A stretch of DNA of 64,000 nucleotides from Haloechinothrix aidingensis (GCF_013450155.1 NZ_JACCKD010000004.1:248001-312000), one strand, 5' to 3'. Shown: positions 18,357 through 30,092, counted from the first letter of the stretch. Notes: generated by a model from the letters alone, not told the origin. Numbers and translations: made by a program.

Positions 18357-19146
18357 CCCGACAGCGACCGCGACCGCGGCGATCCGCAACGCCTCCCCCG
18401 GTCCCAGCCTCAGGCGGCTGCTCGGCATCGCGCTGCTGCTCGCCGTGTGGGAGCTCGTCGCCAACACGAGCGGGACACGCCTGACACCGACGCTGCGCGA
18501 GATCGGCACCCGGATCGCGTTCGACCTCGAGACGGGCATGCTGTGGTTCCACGGCAGGCTCACCCTGATGCTGGCGTTCTCGGGGCTGCTGATCGCGGTC
18601 GTCATCGGGTGTGCGACGGGGCTGCTGATGGCCCGCAGCCGCTGGGCCGAGGCGATGATGCAGCCGCTGCTCGGCGCGACCTACCCGATCCCGCGCCTGG
18701 CGCTCTACCCGATCCTGATCCTGCTGTTCGGCCTGGGAGCGGCACCCAAGGTCACCCTCGTGGTGCTGGAATGCCTCTACCCCATGGCACTCGGCACCTA
18801 CGTCGGGGCCCGTTCGGTCACCAAGGACCAGCTCTGGTTGGCGCGCAATGTCGGGGCGGGGTGGTTGCGCACGCTGCGCGACGTGACCCTGCCCGCCGCG
18901 CTGCCCGCGATGCTGACCGGACTGCGGGCGGCCGCGCCGATCATGCTGATCGTCATCGTGGTCACCGAGATGATCGGGGAGAACCGGGGGCTCGGGTACA
19001 TGCTGATGCTTGCCCGCGCCAACTTCGAGCCGGACGGCGTGCTCGCCGTCGTGGCCGTACTCGGCGTGCTCGGGTTCCTGTTCGACCGGCTCATCGCGCT
19101 GCTGAGCAAGCTGCTGGTGTTCTGGGAGCGGGGCGTGCGGATGTGA
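18349..19146 (+). CDS. ABC transporter permease 2 (TauC/SsuC type)
   Basis: A 265-aa permease of the same family as its neighbour but clearly diverged, with the coupling-helix region LARNVGAGWLRTLRDVTLPAALP. It starts at a GTG (18349) inside the end of permease 1, preceded by GGAGG. Last gene of the importer operon. Confidence 0.9.
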   Translation: MANPTATATAAIRNASPGPSLRRLLGIALLLAVWELVANTSGTRLTPTLREIGTRIAFDLETGMLWFHGRLTLMLAFSGLLIAVVIGCATGLLMARSRWAEAMMQPLLGATYPIPRLALYPILILLFGLGAAPKVTLVVLECLYPMALGTYVGARSVTKDQLWLARNVGAGWLRTLRDVTLPAALPAMLTGLRAAAPIMLIVIVVTEMIGENRGLGYMLMLARANFEPDGVLAVVAVLGVLGFLFDRLIALLSKLLVFWERGVRM

Positions 19147-19188
19147 ACGAACCGGGCGTGCCGGCGAGCAGCGCACGGGAGGCAGCGC

Positions 19189-20046
19189 CTACCGCAGGCG
19201 CCGCTCGGCAGGCTCGCCGGCGCGCACCCGGTACACCGACACGGCGTGGTCGACCCCCTTCACACGCTTGCGCGCGGGCTTGGACAGCCGCAGACCCGGC
19301 AGCTCCCCCGCTGCCTCGATGGCCTCGTCACTGGCCAGGACCTGGTTCCCCTTGGCGAGGTCGGTAATCCGCGCACTGACGTTGACGACATGACCGACTA
19401 GGTCGTCCCTGGTCACCACCGCGTCGCCGGTGTGCACACCGGCCCGTACCTTCAGGTCCGCTGGCCGCTCCTCGACCAGCTCCACCGCGGCCCGCACCGC
19501 GTAACCCGGGTCGGCGAACGTCAACATCAACCCGTCCCCCAGCCGCTTCACCACACGGCCACCCCAGCGGCGCACGATCGGACCCACCACCCGGTGATGC
19601 TCGTCCAGCAGCGAGCGCGCAGCCTCGTCCCCGTTCGCGGAGGTGTAGCGGGTGAAACCCTCGATGTCGGTGAACACCACCGTCACGCGCGCCTGCCTGC
19701 CGGAGCCGCCGATCGCCGCGCCATCCACCGACAGCACCTGCAGGGCATTGAGCCCGAGGCGGGCAAGGGCCGAGGGCCGCCGCTCCACCGAGCGCTCGAG
19801 GAACCGGCGCATCACCTCGACCGGCGCCACCCTGGAGATGGGGCGTGCAGCCGGGTCCTCCAGCCACTTGTGGTCGATCACGCCCATCTCCAGCGCCTGA
19901 TCGCGGAATTCCGGGTCCTGCTCGACGAGGTCGGCCAGCCGCACGGCGACCACGGTGTTCAGCGAGGCGATCGTGGAGGGTACGACGGAGCTGGCGCGCC
20001 GGAACCTGCGCACACGAGCGGGGCGGGACGACCGGAACTTCCGCAT
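19189..20046 (-). CDS. Class III adenylate/guanylate cyclase
   Basis: A 285-aa soluble cyclase: an about 110-residue N-terminal helical region, then the catalytic domain. All key residues are visible: metal-binding D127 (FTDIEGFTRYT) and D171 (RLGDG), K167 before it, and the transition-state pair N222/R226 in NVSARI. No transmembrane helix is present, so it is cytosolic. The ATG at 20046 has only a weak ribosome site. The upstream gap carries a perfect 22-bp palindrome (20101-20122). Confidence 0.9.
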   Translation of the reverse strand: MRKFRSSRPARVRRFRRASSVVPSTIASLNTVVAVRLADLVEQDPEFRDQALEMGVIDHKWLEDPAARPISRVAPVEVMRRFLERSVERRPSALARLGLNALQVLSVDGAAIGGSGRQARVTVVFTDIEGFTRYTSANGDEAARSLLDEHHRVVGPIVRRWGGRVVKRLGDGLMLTFADPGYAVRAAVELVEERPADLKVRAGVHTGDAVVTRDDLVGHVVNVSARITDLAKGNQVLASDEAIEAAGELPGLRLSKPARKRVKGVDHAVSVYRVRAGEPAERRLR

Positions 20047-20100
20047 GGCTACGACCGTAGCGTGACACGCCGCGCGCCGCGTCACGTCCGGGCGACCCCG

Positions 20101-20122
20101 GCACGTGGTGATCACCACGTGC
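20101..20122. promoter_or_regulatory. Perfect 22-bp palindrome upstream of the cyclase gene
   Basis: Each 11-bp half reads GCACGTGGTGA and its exact reverse complement. It lies 55 bp from the cyclase start and 191 bp from the divergent membrane-protein gene. A dimeric regulator could bind here; the regulator is not identifiable. Confidence 0.55.
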
Positions 20123-20176
20123 GCCGCGCAGAACGGCTCACGGGCCGCTACCCGGACGGTACGATGCAGGAAAATG

Positions 20177-20190
20177 TGTGGCACGCCACA
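20177..20190. promoter_or_regulatory. Inverted repeat TGTGGC-N2-GCCACA
   Basis: A second short inverted repeat in the cyclase / membrane-protein gap. It resembles but does not match CRP-type sites (TGTGA-N6-TCACA): the spacing is shorter and the A/T are replaced by G/C. Function unknown. Confidence 0.3.
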
Positions 20191-20312
20191 TCGGGTTCCG
20201 CAGGCGCAACACGGTACGACCCACGGTCGGCCGGTCGGCGCGCCGGAACGGGCCCGCGGTCGACGATGTTCGCGTGCCGGGATGCAGATGCGAAGCAAGC
20301 CGGGAGTGCCAC

Positions 20313-21065
20313 ATGAACGAGCTGTTGATCGGTGTCGTCGCCTTCGTCGCACTCGTCGTCGCCTGGGTCTACCTCTCCGGTCAACGCAGGAACCGGCGTG
20401 AGCGGGAGCTGGAGGACGCCAAGGCCGAGGCACGACGCTGGGTCGAGCGCCTCGGCGGCCAGGTCCTCTCGCTGACCGGTACCGACATCGCCTCCCAGCA
20501 GGCGATCAGCGACGCCTCCGAGCGCTACACGGCGGCGGGCGCACAGCTCGAGCGCGCGGAAAGCCTGCATCAGGCCAGGCTGGTCACCGACACCGCGGTG
20601 GAAGGCCTCTACTACGTGCGCGCGGCGCGTACGGCGATGGGCATGGACCCCGGGCCGGCCCTACCCGACGAGGCGGAGCGCGCACGCGCGGGCGCGGTTA
20701 CCGAGACCCGGGATGTCGAGGTGGAAGGGCATCGCTATGCGGCAGCACCCGGCCCCGGCGAGGACACCCCGCACTACTTCCCCGGTGGCCGTGTCGCGGG
20801 CAGGCCCGTGCCCGCCGGGTGGTACAGCGAACCGTGGTGGAAACCCGCGCTCACGGCGGGCGCGTGGGGAATGGGGTCGGTGTTGCTGTTCAGCGCCCTG
20901 TTCTCCGGTATGGGCGGGATACCCGGCGCGCAGGCGTGGGAGGCAGGCTACGACGCGGGCCAGGAAGGCGCGCTCGACGGCGGGTCCGGTAGTGACGCGG
21001 GCGGCGAGCCCGGCGGTGGTGAACCCGGCGGCTCCGGGTTCGACATCGGCGACATCGGTTTCTGA
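20313..21065 (+). CDS. Conserved actinobacterial membrane protein
   Basis: A 250-aa protein with an N-terminal transmembrane helix (residues 5-21), a charged coiled-coil-like region (about 25-85), an ARRW...GLYYVRAARTAMGMDPGP block, and a second hydrophobic segment near residues 190-205 after GWYSEPWWKP. The tail is Gly/Asp/Glu-rich. I recognise the family as widespread in Pseudonocardiaceae relatives but know no function. CGGGAG precedes the ATG; 45 upstream in-frame codons were discarded. Confidence 0.8.
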   Translation: MNELLIGVVAFVALVVAWVYLSGQRRNRRERELEDAKAEARRWVERLGGQVLSLTGTDIASQQAISDASERYTAAGAQLERAESLHQARLVTDTAVEGLYYVRAARTAMGMDPGPALPDEAERARAGAVTETRDVEVEGHRYAAAPGPGEDTPHYFPGGRVAGRPVPAGWYSEPWWKPALTAGAWGMGSVLLFSALFSGMGGIPGAQAWEAGYDAGQEGALDGGSGSDAGGEPGGGEPGGSGFDIGDIGF

Positions 21066-21105
21066 CCAGCCGACCTCCGTCACGCCGCTCGGCACGCGGT
21101 ACCGG

Positions 21106-21915
21106 TCACGGTCCCTGGCAGCGCGGGCACCAGTACAGCTTGCGCGCGGCCAGCTCGCGGAGCGCCACCTCGCTCCCGCAGACGTGGCACGGCTGGCCCG
21201 CCCTGCGATAGACGTACACCTCGCCACCGTGACGGTCGCGTCGCGGCTGCCGGCCGGTGACCTCCGGCATGTGCTCCGGCCGCACCGTGTCGATCCGGCC
21301 GGTCCGTACGCCGTGGCGCATCAGCTCCGCCAGATCGGCCCACATTCGCTCCCAGCGACGCTCGGTGAGCCGCTCCCCCGGCGTCGCGGGGTCGAGGCCG
21401 TGCCGGAACAACAGTTCGGCGCGGAAGACGTTGCCGACGCCCGCGAGGACCGACTGGTCCATCAGCAACGCGGCGATCGACGTGCGGGACCGGGAGATCC
21501 GCTGCCACGCATCGCCGGGGTCGGAGTCCGCACGCAACGGGTCGGGCCCCAGGCCGGTCAGCAACCGGTCCAGCTCGCCGGGGTCGACGAGCTCACAGCG
21601 GATCGGGCCGCGCAGGTCCGTCCAGTGCGTCGGGCCGATGATGCGCATACGCACCTGGCCGACGGGCTCGGTCTCGGGTCGTTCGGCTTCGCTGAACTTC
21701 CCGTACAGCCCGAGGTGCACGTGCACAGAGGCGCGCTCACGATAGTGATGCACCAGGTGCTTGCCGTAGGCCTCGGCGCGCAGGAACTCCGCACCGTCCA
21801 GCTGTGCGGCCTCGCCTGAGAACCGGCCTTGCGGGCTGGACACCGATACCCGCCTGCCACCGAAACGACGGGTGTGCAGCTCCGCGAGCCGATGCAGCGT
21901 GTGGCCCTCCGGCAT
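21106..21915 (-). CDS. nei2: Fpg/Nei-family DNA glycosylase (endonuclease VIII, Nei2)
   Basis: A 269-aa base-excision-repair glycosylase/AP lyase for oxidised pyrimidines. It starts MPEGHT, with the catalytic N-terminal Pro after Met removal and adjacent Glu; the conserved Lys is in YGKHL, the helix-two-turn-helix in GVGNVFRAE, and a C-terminal zinc finger has CHVCG...CPRC. It is followed by rpiB in reverse order, as in mycobacteria (Rv2464c/Rv2465c). Confidence 0.93.
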   Translation of the reverse strand: MPEGHTLHRLAELHTRRFGGRRVSVSSPQGRFSGEAAQLDGAEFLRAEAYGKHLVHHYRERASVHVHLGLYGKFSEAERPETEPVGQVRMRIIGPTHWTDLRGPIRCELVDPGELDRLLTGLGPDPLRADSDPGDAWQRISRSRTSIAALLMDQSVLAGVGNVFRAELLFRHGLDPATPGERLTERRWERMWADLAELMRHGVRTGRIDTVRPEHMPEVTGRQPRRDRHGGEVYVYRRAGQPCHVCGSEVALRELAARKLYWCPRCQGP

Positions 21916-21924
21916 CGGGTCGTG

Positions 21925-22401
21925 TCAGGAAGGATCCGGCAACGCGGGCGCCTGACCGGTGCGCTCGTAGGTCAGCAGCTGCTCCACCCTGCGGGCGTGG
22001 CGGGCGTCGTGGTCGATCGGCGTCGCCAGGAAGGCTTCCACGATCTCGGTAGCCTCCGCGGTCGAGTGCATCCGCGCGCCGATCCCGATGAGCTGGGCGT
22101 GATTGTGCCGGCGAGCCAGCTGGGCCGTCTGCACGCTCCACGCGAGGCCCGCTCGCGCGCCGGGCACCTTGTTGGCCGCGATCTGCTCACCGTTTCCCGA
22201 GCCGCCGATCACGATCCCGGCGCTGCCCTCGTCGGCGACGACCCTGCGGGCCGTCTCGATGCAGAACGGGGGGTAGTCGTCGACCGCGTCGTAGACGTGC
22301 GGCCCGACGTCGACGACCTCGTGCCCCTGCCCCGACAGGTGCTCGGACAGGTGGTTCTTCAGCTCAAAGCCTGCGTGATCGGCTCCCACATAGACGCGCA
22401 C
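21925..22401 (-). CDS. rpiB: Ribose-5-phosphate isomerase B
   Basis: A 158-aa RpiB that interconverts ribulose- and ribose-5-phosphate. GADHAGFELK (residues 6-15) and the GGSGNGEQIAANK active-site loop with the catalytic Glu are intact, with RxHNHAQ following. The GTG at 22401 gives the family's usual length; the open frame extends upstream without similarity. It lies just upstream of nei2 (9-bp gap) on the same strand. Confidence 0.94.
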   Translation of the reverse strand: MRVYVGADHAGFELKNHLSEHLSGQGHEVVDVGPHVYDAVDDYPPFCIETARRVVADEGSAGIVIGGSGNGEQIAANKVPGARAGLAWSVQTAQLARRHNHAQLIGIGARMHSTAEATEIVEAFLATPIDHDARHARRVEQLLTYERTGQAPALPDPS

Positions 22402-22453
22402 GGAAACGAGTTTGCCATCCCGCCCCTGGCGCCCGGGACACGGCCCAGGGGTG

Positions 22454-22504
22454 TGCTGACTGACGCTTTCAGTCCGTCTGGTGGAGTGAAAGCGTCGTTC
22501 AGCA
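22454..22504. repeat. Long imperfect hairpin between rpiB and the MBL-fold gene
   Basis: Arms 22454-22471 and 22487-22504 (18 bp each, 16 of 18 complementary, core TGACGCTTTCA) surround a 15-bp loop. It sits between divergent genes, so it is not a simple shared terminator. It may be a dispersed intergenic repeat or operator. Confidence 0.5.
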
Positions 22505-22521
22505 CAACACGGTGGGGTGCG

Positions 22522-23235
22522 ATGGTGAGTGAGCACGGAGCCTGGCGTGAGGTCGCCGACGGGGTGCTGGTGCGCCGGTATGCCGAGCTGGAACAGGCAC
22601 TCGGGCTGGTGATCGGCACGCGGCGATGCCTCGTGATCGACACCGGCCGCGACGAGGTGCACGGGGCCGAGTTCGCCTCGGCCGTGCGCGAGGTCACCAC
22701 CGTGCCCTGGAGCGTGGTACTCACGCACGCCCATTTCGACCACGCCTTCGGCACGGCGGCGTTCACCCCGTGCCCCGTGTGGGCGCACGCGCGCTGCGGC
22801 ACCGCCCTGACCGGGACCGCCGAAGCGCAACGCGCCGAATGGACGCGGCACTACCGGCACGAGGCCAAACACGCTTTCGCCGAGGCTCTGCAACGCGCGC
22901 GGCTCGAGCTGCCGACGGACACGTTCACCCGCGGCGCCACGCTCGATCTCGGCGATCGGCAGGTGAGGCTGCTCCACCCCGGCCGCGGCCATACCGACCA
23001 CGACGTGGTCATCCACGTGCCGGACAGCGGTGTCGTGTTCGCGGGCGACCTCGTCGAGCAGAGCGCGCCACCGTCGGTCGGCGAGGACTCCCACCCGGCG
23101 GACTGGCCTGCCGCGGTGGACGCCGTCCTCGCCCTGCGGCCGCGGATCGTGGTACCCGGTCACGGCGACCCCGTAGGGCCCGGGTTCGTCGCGGCGCAAC
23201 GCGCGATGCTGGCCGGTGAGTCCCGCGACACGTAA
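22522..23235 (+). CDS. MBL-fold metallo-hydrolase
   Basis: A 237-aa metallo-beta-lactamase-fold protein. The zinc motif H69-A-H71-F-D73-H74 is intact, and later ligands appear in GRGHTDHD, AGDLV and VVPGHGDP. The layout resembles the lactonase/glyoxalase-II-like group. GGTGGGG precedes the ATG at 22522. It ends just before another, unrelated MBL-fold gene. Substrate unknown. Confidence 0.87.
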   Translation: MVSEHGAWREVADGVLVRRYAELEQALGLVIGTRRCLVIDTGRDEVHGAEFASAVREVTTVPWSVVLTHAHFDHAFGTAAFTPCPVWAHARCGTALTGTAEAQRAEWTRHYRHEAKHAFAEALQRARLELPTDTFTRGATLDLGDRQVRLLHPGRGHTDHDVVIHVPDSGVVFAGDLVEQSAPPSVGEDSHPADWPAAVDAVLALRPRIVVPGHGDPVGPGFVAAQRAMLAGESRDT

Positions 23236-23245
23236 TACTCGGGGT

Positions 23246-24079
23246 GTGACCGATCCGGCGATGCGTTTCCTCGGGCACTCGACCGTGCGCATGGACCTCG
23301 GGGGCACAACGGTGCTCACCGACCCCGTACTCACCGGACGTGTCGGCCCGCTGAGCAGGGTCACCCCGAACCCCGACGCTGGCTCCTACGCGGGTGTGGA
23401 CCTGGTACTGATCTCCCACCTGCACGCCGACCACCTCCACCTGCCCTCGCTGCGCCTGCTCGGTGCGGACGTGCGGATCGTGGTGCCGCGCGGCGCAGGC
23501 ACGTGGCTACGCGAACGTGGCTTCCGCCGGGTCGAGGAGCTGGACGTCGGTGGGCAGCTGACCGAACGGGACGTGCGCGTCACGGCGACCCGCGCCGTGC
23601 ACTCCGGGCATCGCTGGGGACCCCGGCTCACCCACGGGCCGCAATCCCCCGCGATCGGGCACCTGCTCGAGGCGAACGGGTTGCGGATCTACCTCGCGGG
23701 CGACACGGGCCTGTTCGACGGGATGTCCTCGCTGGGACCGGTGGACGTGGCGGCGCTGCCGGTCTGGGGCTGGGGCCCGACGCTGGGGCCCGGCCACCTG
23801 ACCCCGCAGGACGCAGCCGTCGCCGTCGGCAGGATCCACCCCCGCCTCGCGGTACCGGTGCATTGGGGAACGCTGGCCCCGGTGGGTCTGCCCCGCGCCC
23901 CTGGGCGGCTGGGTAACCGGATGCGAAGGGCACTGGTCGAGCCGCCGCGCGAGTTCGCCGCCGCGGTACGCCGGGCGCGCACGCCGGGCCGGGTGATCAT
24001 CCGCGAGCCGGGTGAGCCGGTGCCGGTGCCGGACCCCGGCACCGGCCCGACCTCCGACGTCACCGCTGGATGGACTTGA
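23246..24079 (+). CDS. MBL-fold hydrolase of the UlaG-like group
   Basis: A 277-aa protein with [11 protein letters not shown] near the start and the zinc motif H58-L-H60-A-D62-H63, as in the UlaG/RomA-like phosphodiesterase-lactonase group. The GTG at 23246 follows a TAATAC box (23233-23238) by seven bases with no Shine-Dalgarno site, so the mRNA is likely leaderless. Its 3' end overlaps the convergent aldehyde dehydrogenase by 20 bp. Confidence 0.85.
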   Translation: MTDPAMRFLGHSTVRMDLGGTTVLTDPVLTGRVGPLSRVTPNPDAGSYAGVDLVLISHLHADHLHLPSLRLLGADVRIVVPRGAGTWLRERGFRRVEELDVGGQLTERDVRVTATRAVHSGHRWGPRLTHGPQSPAIGHLLEANGLRIYLAGDTGLFDGMSSLGPVDVAALPVWGWGPTLGPGHLTPQDAAVAVGRIHPRLAVPVHWGTLAPVGLPRAPGRLGNRMRRALVEPPREFAAAVRRARTPGRVIIREPGEPVPVPDPGTGPTSDVTAGWT

Positions 24080-25493
24080 TCTCGCAGAACTCCTCGATAC
24101 CGTACTTGCCGAACTCGCGGCCGGTACCGGACTGCTTGTACCCGCCGAACGGCGCGAGCGGGTTGAACGCGCCACCGTTGATGTCCACCTGACCGGTGCG
24201 CATCCGCCGCGCGACCGACAGGGCGCGCTCGTCGGATCCGGAGAACACCGCGCCCGCGAGCCCGTAGACGGTGTCGTTGGCGATCCGGACCGCGTCGTCC
24301 TCGTCGGTGTACGGGATCACACACAGCACGGGGCCGAAGATCTCCTCCTGCGCGATCGTCGCTTCCGGCCGTACCCCCGTGAACACGGTGGGCCGGACGA
24401 AGTACCCGGTGTCGCGGTCATCGGGCCGCTCGGGCCCGCCGAACGCCAGGGTCGCCCCGGACTCCACGCCGGAGCGGATGAACCCGACGACCTTGTCCCG
24501 CTGGGTCTCCGAGACCAGCGGACCGAGCCGGGTCGAGCCGTCCGCGGGATCACCCGGCTCGTACTTCGCCGCGGCCGCGCACGCCAGCGAGACCGCCTCG
24601 TCGTGCAGCGACTCGGGCACGAGCATCCTGGTCCACGCGTTGCAGCTCTGCCCGCCGTTGAGGAACGCGTTCGCCACGCCAAGCTTGACCGCCTTGCCGA
24701 GGTCGGCGTCGTCGAGCACCACGTTCGCCGACTTGCCGCCAAGCTCCAGTGCCACCCGCTTGATCGTGTCCGCCGCTGCCGCCGACACGGCCCGCCCGCC
24801 ACGTGTCGAGCCGGTGAACGACACCATGTCCACGTCCTCGTGCGCCGCGAGCGCCGCCCCGACCTCCGGGCCGGTGCCGTGCACGATGTTGACCACACCG
24901 GCAGGAACACCCGCCTCGGTCAGCACGTCGACCAGATGCCGCGTGCACATCGGTGCCACCTCGCTCGGCTTGAGCACCACGGTGCAGCCGGCAGCCAGCG
25001 CGGGCGCGATCTTCGCCATGATCTGGTGCAGCGGGTAGTTCCACGGCGTGATCGCGGCGACCACACCGACCGGCTCCCGCTCGACGAGCGAGTTGCCGAT
25101 CTCCTCGCGGAACGCGAACTCGCCGGAGGAGAGCAGGTCGGCGACCGCTTCCGAGGTCGCGGCAGGCAGGGCGGCCTGCACCTTGGTCGCGAAGGTGATC
25201 GGTGCGCCCACATCGGCCGTGATGTCGGCCGCGATGGCGTCCCGCCGTGCCGCGATCCCGCTCGAGATCGCGCGCACCACCTCGGCACGTTCGGCGACCG
25301 GACGCGCGGACCATTCCGGGAACGCGCGACGTGCGGCGGCGACGGCGGAGTCGACCTCCTCCCGCGTCCCGGCAGGGACCGATCCGATTACCTCCTCGCT
25401 CGCGGGGTCGAACACATCGATGGACTCGCTGGACTCGTACCGTGTCTGCCCGTCGACGAAATGGCCGATCCGCGTGGTCGCTGGCGCCGCCAC
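24060..25493 (-). CDS. Aldehyde dehydrogenase (second, unrelated to the catabolic cluster)
   Basis: A 477-aa ALDH with N152 (TPWNYP), E250 (ELGGKSA) and nucleophile C284 (GQSCNAW). GAGGAGG lies just before the GTG at 25493; 14 more in-frame codons upstream are not needed. It is not part of the conserved mycobacterial gene order around it, so it is a lineage-specific insertion. Substrate unknown. Confidence 0.9.
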   Translation of the reverse strand: MAAPATTRIGHFVDGQTRYESSESIDVFDPASEEVIGSVPAGTREEVDSAVAAARRAFPEWSARPVAERAEVVRAISSGIAARRDAIAADITADVGAPITFATKVQAALPAATSEAVADLLSSGEFAFREEIGNSLVEREPVGVVAAITPWNYPLHQIMAKIAPALAAGCTVVLKPSEVAPMCTRHLVDVLTEAGVPAGVVNIVHGTGPEVGAALAAHEDVDMVSFTGSTRGGRAVSAAAADTIKRVALELGGKSANVVLDDADLGKAVKLGVANAFLNGGQSCNAWTRMLVPESLHDEAVSLACAAAAKYEPGDPADGSTRLGPLVSETQRDKVVGFIRSGVESGATLAFGGPERPDDRDTGYFVRPTVFTGVRPEATIAQEEIFGPVLCVIPYTDEDDAVRIANDTVYGLAGAVFSGSDERALSVARRMRTGQVDINGGAFNPLAPFGGYKQSGTGREFGKYGIEEFCEIKSIQR

Positions 25494-25575
25494 AGGGCCT
25501 CCTCGTGCCTCGTTGATCCCGACTTCGGATACCACCTTGGCACAACGAGCTGGTCCGCGTCAGCGACTACGGCGA

Positions 25576-26202
25576 TCAGCTGAAGTCGAACTCGCCCGTG
25601 CGGGTCCGTTTGAGCTCGAAGAAGTCCGGATAACCTGCCAGCAGCCGCGCGCCGTCGAACACCCGCGCCGCTTCCTCACCACGCGGGATCGAGGTCAGCA
25701 CCGGGCCGAAGAACGCGACGCCGTCGATGTGGATGGTCGGGGTCCCCACGTCCATCCCGACGGGATCCATCCCCTCGTGATGGCTGGTGCGCAACCGCTC
25801 GTCGTAGTCGGTGCTCTGGGCGGCCTTGGCGAGGTCATCGGGCAGGCCCACCTCGGCGAGCGACTCGGCGATCACGGCGTCGAAGTCCTGCATCCCCCTG
25901 TTGTGCAGGCGCGTTCCCATCGCCGTGTACAGGTCGCGCAGCACCTCCTGCCCCGCGTGCTCGGCCGCGGCGATCGCCACCCGCACCGGACCCCATGTCC
26001 GGTCGAGCAGCGCGCGGTAGTCCTCCGGCAGGTCACGCCCCTCGTTGAGCACGGCCAGGCTCATGACCCGGAACCGCAGATCGAGGTCGCGGAGCTGCTC
26101 GACTTCCAGGATCCATCGCGAGGTGACCCACGCGAACGGGCAAGCCGGGTCGAAGTAGAAGTCCACCCTGGTCGGGCTCTGCGCATCGTGTTCCGCTGTC
26201 AA
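25576..26202 (-). CDS. DsbA-like mycothiol-dependent reductase (Rv2466c family)
   Basis: A 208-aa thioredoxin-fold protein of the DsbA/FrnE type. The active site after the first strand (DFYFDP) is C21-P-F-A, so it has the attacking Cys but not the resolving one of CPxC forms, consistent with mycothiol-based one-Cys chemistry. The cis-Pro loop is GTPTIHI. The TTG at 26202 with GAGAGGGGA upstream gives the family length (207-208 aa). A SigR/SigH-type promoter lies upstream. The mycobacterial orthologue is an oxidative-stress-induced nitroreductase. Confidence 0.87.
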   Translation of the reverse strand: MTAEHDAQSPTRVDFYFDPACPFAWVTSRWILEVEQLRDLDLRFRVMSLAVLNEGRDLPEDYRALLDRTWGPVRVAIAAAEHAGQEVLRDLYTAMGTRLHNRGMQDFDAVIAESLAEVGLPDDLAKAAQSTDYDERLRTSHHEGMDPVGMDVGTPTIHIDGVAFFGPVLTSIPRGEEAARVFDGARLLAGYPDFFELKRTRTGEFDFS

Positions 26203-26253
26203 CGGTTCCCCTCTCGGGATCGTGTATACGTCTGATCGAGCGTCCAGAAGTGT

Positions 26254-26280
26254 CAACACCGCCGCGGGCCGTTGTGTTCC
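26254..26280 (-). promoter_or_regulatory. SigR/SigH-type (thiol-stress) promoter
   Basis: On the minus strand GGAAC (26280-26276) is followed after exactly 18 bp by GTTG (26257-26254), matching the GGAA-N18/19-GTT consensus of actinobacterial SigR/SigH. It would start transcription near 26246, 44 bp before the TTG of the DsbA-like gene. Confidence 0.65.
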
Positions 26281-26411
26281 ACGAGCGCGACGCGCGCGGC
26301 CGCGGGTGGCTGCCCGCGCCGCATACCGGCGTGCGAGGCGTGATGCACATGCATGATTGGATGCGAGAACGACCCCCGACAGTTCGATCCATACCGTGAA
26401 CCGAGGTGCTT

Positions 26412-29009
<2,598 letters not shown>

Positions 29010-29038
29010 CCCCGCGACAGCCCGCACCCGCTCGCGTC

Positions 29039-29066
29039 GAGTGGTGGGGCGTGTGCCCCACCACTC
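29039..29066. terminator. Bidirectional hairpin terminator
   Basis: A perfect 12-bp stem (GAGTGGTGGGGC and its complement) with a GTGT loop lies between the convergent pepN and DUF5130 genes. Confidence 0.75.
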
Positions 29067-29078
29067 ACGGCGTGCCGG

Positions 29079-29567
29079 TCAGGACGAGACCCTGCCGGCC
29101 TGGTCGGCGAGCATGCGCAGCCCGGTGACGATGCCGCGGCAGAGATCGCCTTCCTTGAACGAGGCCACCATGCTCATCACGGCGAGCTTGAGCGCGCGCT
29201 GCGAGAGTCGGCTGGTGGCGATCTCCCCGGTGACGATCTCCACGACGCGTTCACCCGGAGAGATCGCGATCAGTACCGACACGTGCTCGCGCTCACCGAT
29301 CCGGTCGAACAACCGCTCGGCGCCCGCGCGGCTGTCCTCACCGAGCTCGCCGAGATAGACACTGAAGTCCAGGCCGGTGTCGCGGCTCGACAGCGTCAGC
29401 GCCTCGTCGATACGGGCAAGCTGCCACGGCTTGAATGGGCCGGATGGAGCAGTCTGCTGGTACTCCCTGGCGACAGAGACGCGTCCACTCGCCGTAACGA
29501 CCGAACCTTCCTGCAGCTCGGTCTCACTGACGGTTTCCGCCGGGCGGGCCAGTTCACCAAGTGCCAC
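29079..29567 (-). CDS. DUF5130-family protein (Rv2468c-like)
   Basis: A 162-aa soluble protein whose central part (residues 40-130) resembles a TPM-type phosphatase/chaperone fold: GLDFSVYLGELGED, then HVSVLIAISPGERVVEIVTG. No signal peptide or transmembrane helix. GTG at 29567 has GGGGAG at proper spacing; it overlaps the end of the preceding CtaJ-like gene by 14 bp, so the two are coupled. Function unknown. Confidence 0.8.
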   Translation of the reverse strand: MALGELARPAETVSETELQEGSVVTASGRVSVAREYQQTAPSGPFKPWQLARIDEALTLSSRDTGLDFSVYLGELGEDSRAGAERLFDRIGEREHVSVLIAISPGERVVEIVTGEIATSRLSQRALKLAVMSMVASFKEGDLCRGIVTGLRMLADQAGRVSS

Positions 29568-29811
29568 GGGCACCTCCCCGTACGCGTGCGGTTTCCTGCC
29601 GTGCGGGTCCGCGGGACTCGGCGCCGTACTCGGCGGACGCGCCGACCCCTTCGGGGTTGGCGCTCCACCACACCGGCGGGTACTCCCATTCCTGACCAGG
29701 TCGGTAGCGCGCCGTGGACGCGAGTTTGGACCGCAGGGCGGCCAGGCTGATCAGCCCGTAGATGGCCCCGGGAATAACGATTAGGTACAACACTGTCTCG
29801 AGCACACTCAC
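29554..29811 (-). CDS. Small membrane protein, CtaJ-like aa3 oxidase subunit
   Basis: An 85-aa protein with one N-terminal transmembrane helix (VLYLIVIPGAIYGLISLAAL) followed by a conserved YRPGQEWEYPPVWWSANP segment. This layout and its place beside Rv2468c/Rv2469c homologues match CtaJ, a small accessory subunit of the actinobacterial cytochrome bcc-aa3 supercomplex. The assignment is from memory of the family and synteny. GTG at 29811 chosen because the helix then starts at once. Confidence 0.65.
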   Translation of the reverse strand: MSVLETVLYLIVIPGAIYGLISLAALRSKLASTARYRPGQEWEYPPVWWSANPEGVGASAEYGAESRGPARQETARVRGGARGTW

Positions 29812-30033
29812 GGTGTGAGCGTATCCGATGAGGCGCTCGTCGCGGCCACGCCGTCCCCGCGTCCAGCCGGTCATCGCACGACAAACACCGTCCGCCGAGT
29901 GTCGCGGGACCGTCTCCGACGATGAGCCCAAGAGCGTAGCGCGAACGTTGGCAACTGAGCGTGGATAACCCCGCACTCGTCGCTAGCACCTTGTTCACCA
30001 CACGCATCCCTCGTAACTTTTCACCTGTACGGG

Positions 30034-30050
30034 GGTTGCACTACGCAACC
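30034..30050. promoter_or_regulatory. Inverted repeat upstream of the hexapeptide-repeat gene
   Basis: GGTTGC-ACTAC-GCAACC, perfect 6-bp arms, 43 bp before the ATG. TTGCAC at 30036-30041 overlaps it and could be a -35 box, which would make the repeat an operator. Confidence 0.4.
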
Positions 30051-30092
30051 TGATCGTCGACATGTACACGCCGCAACCAGAAGGACACGCTC

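Noticed and set aside
20177-20190. CRP/cAMP receptor site
   Set aside because: Half-sites are TGTGGC/GCCACA with a 2-bp gap, not TGTGA-N6-TCACA.
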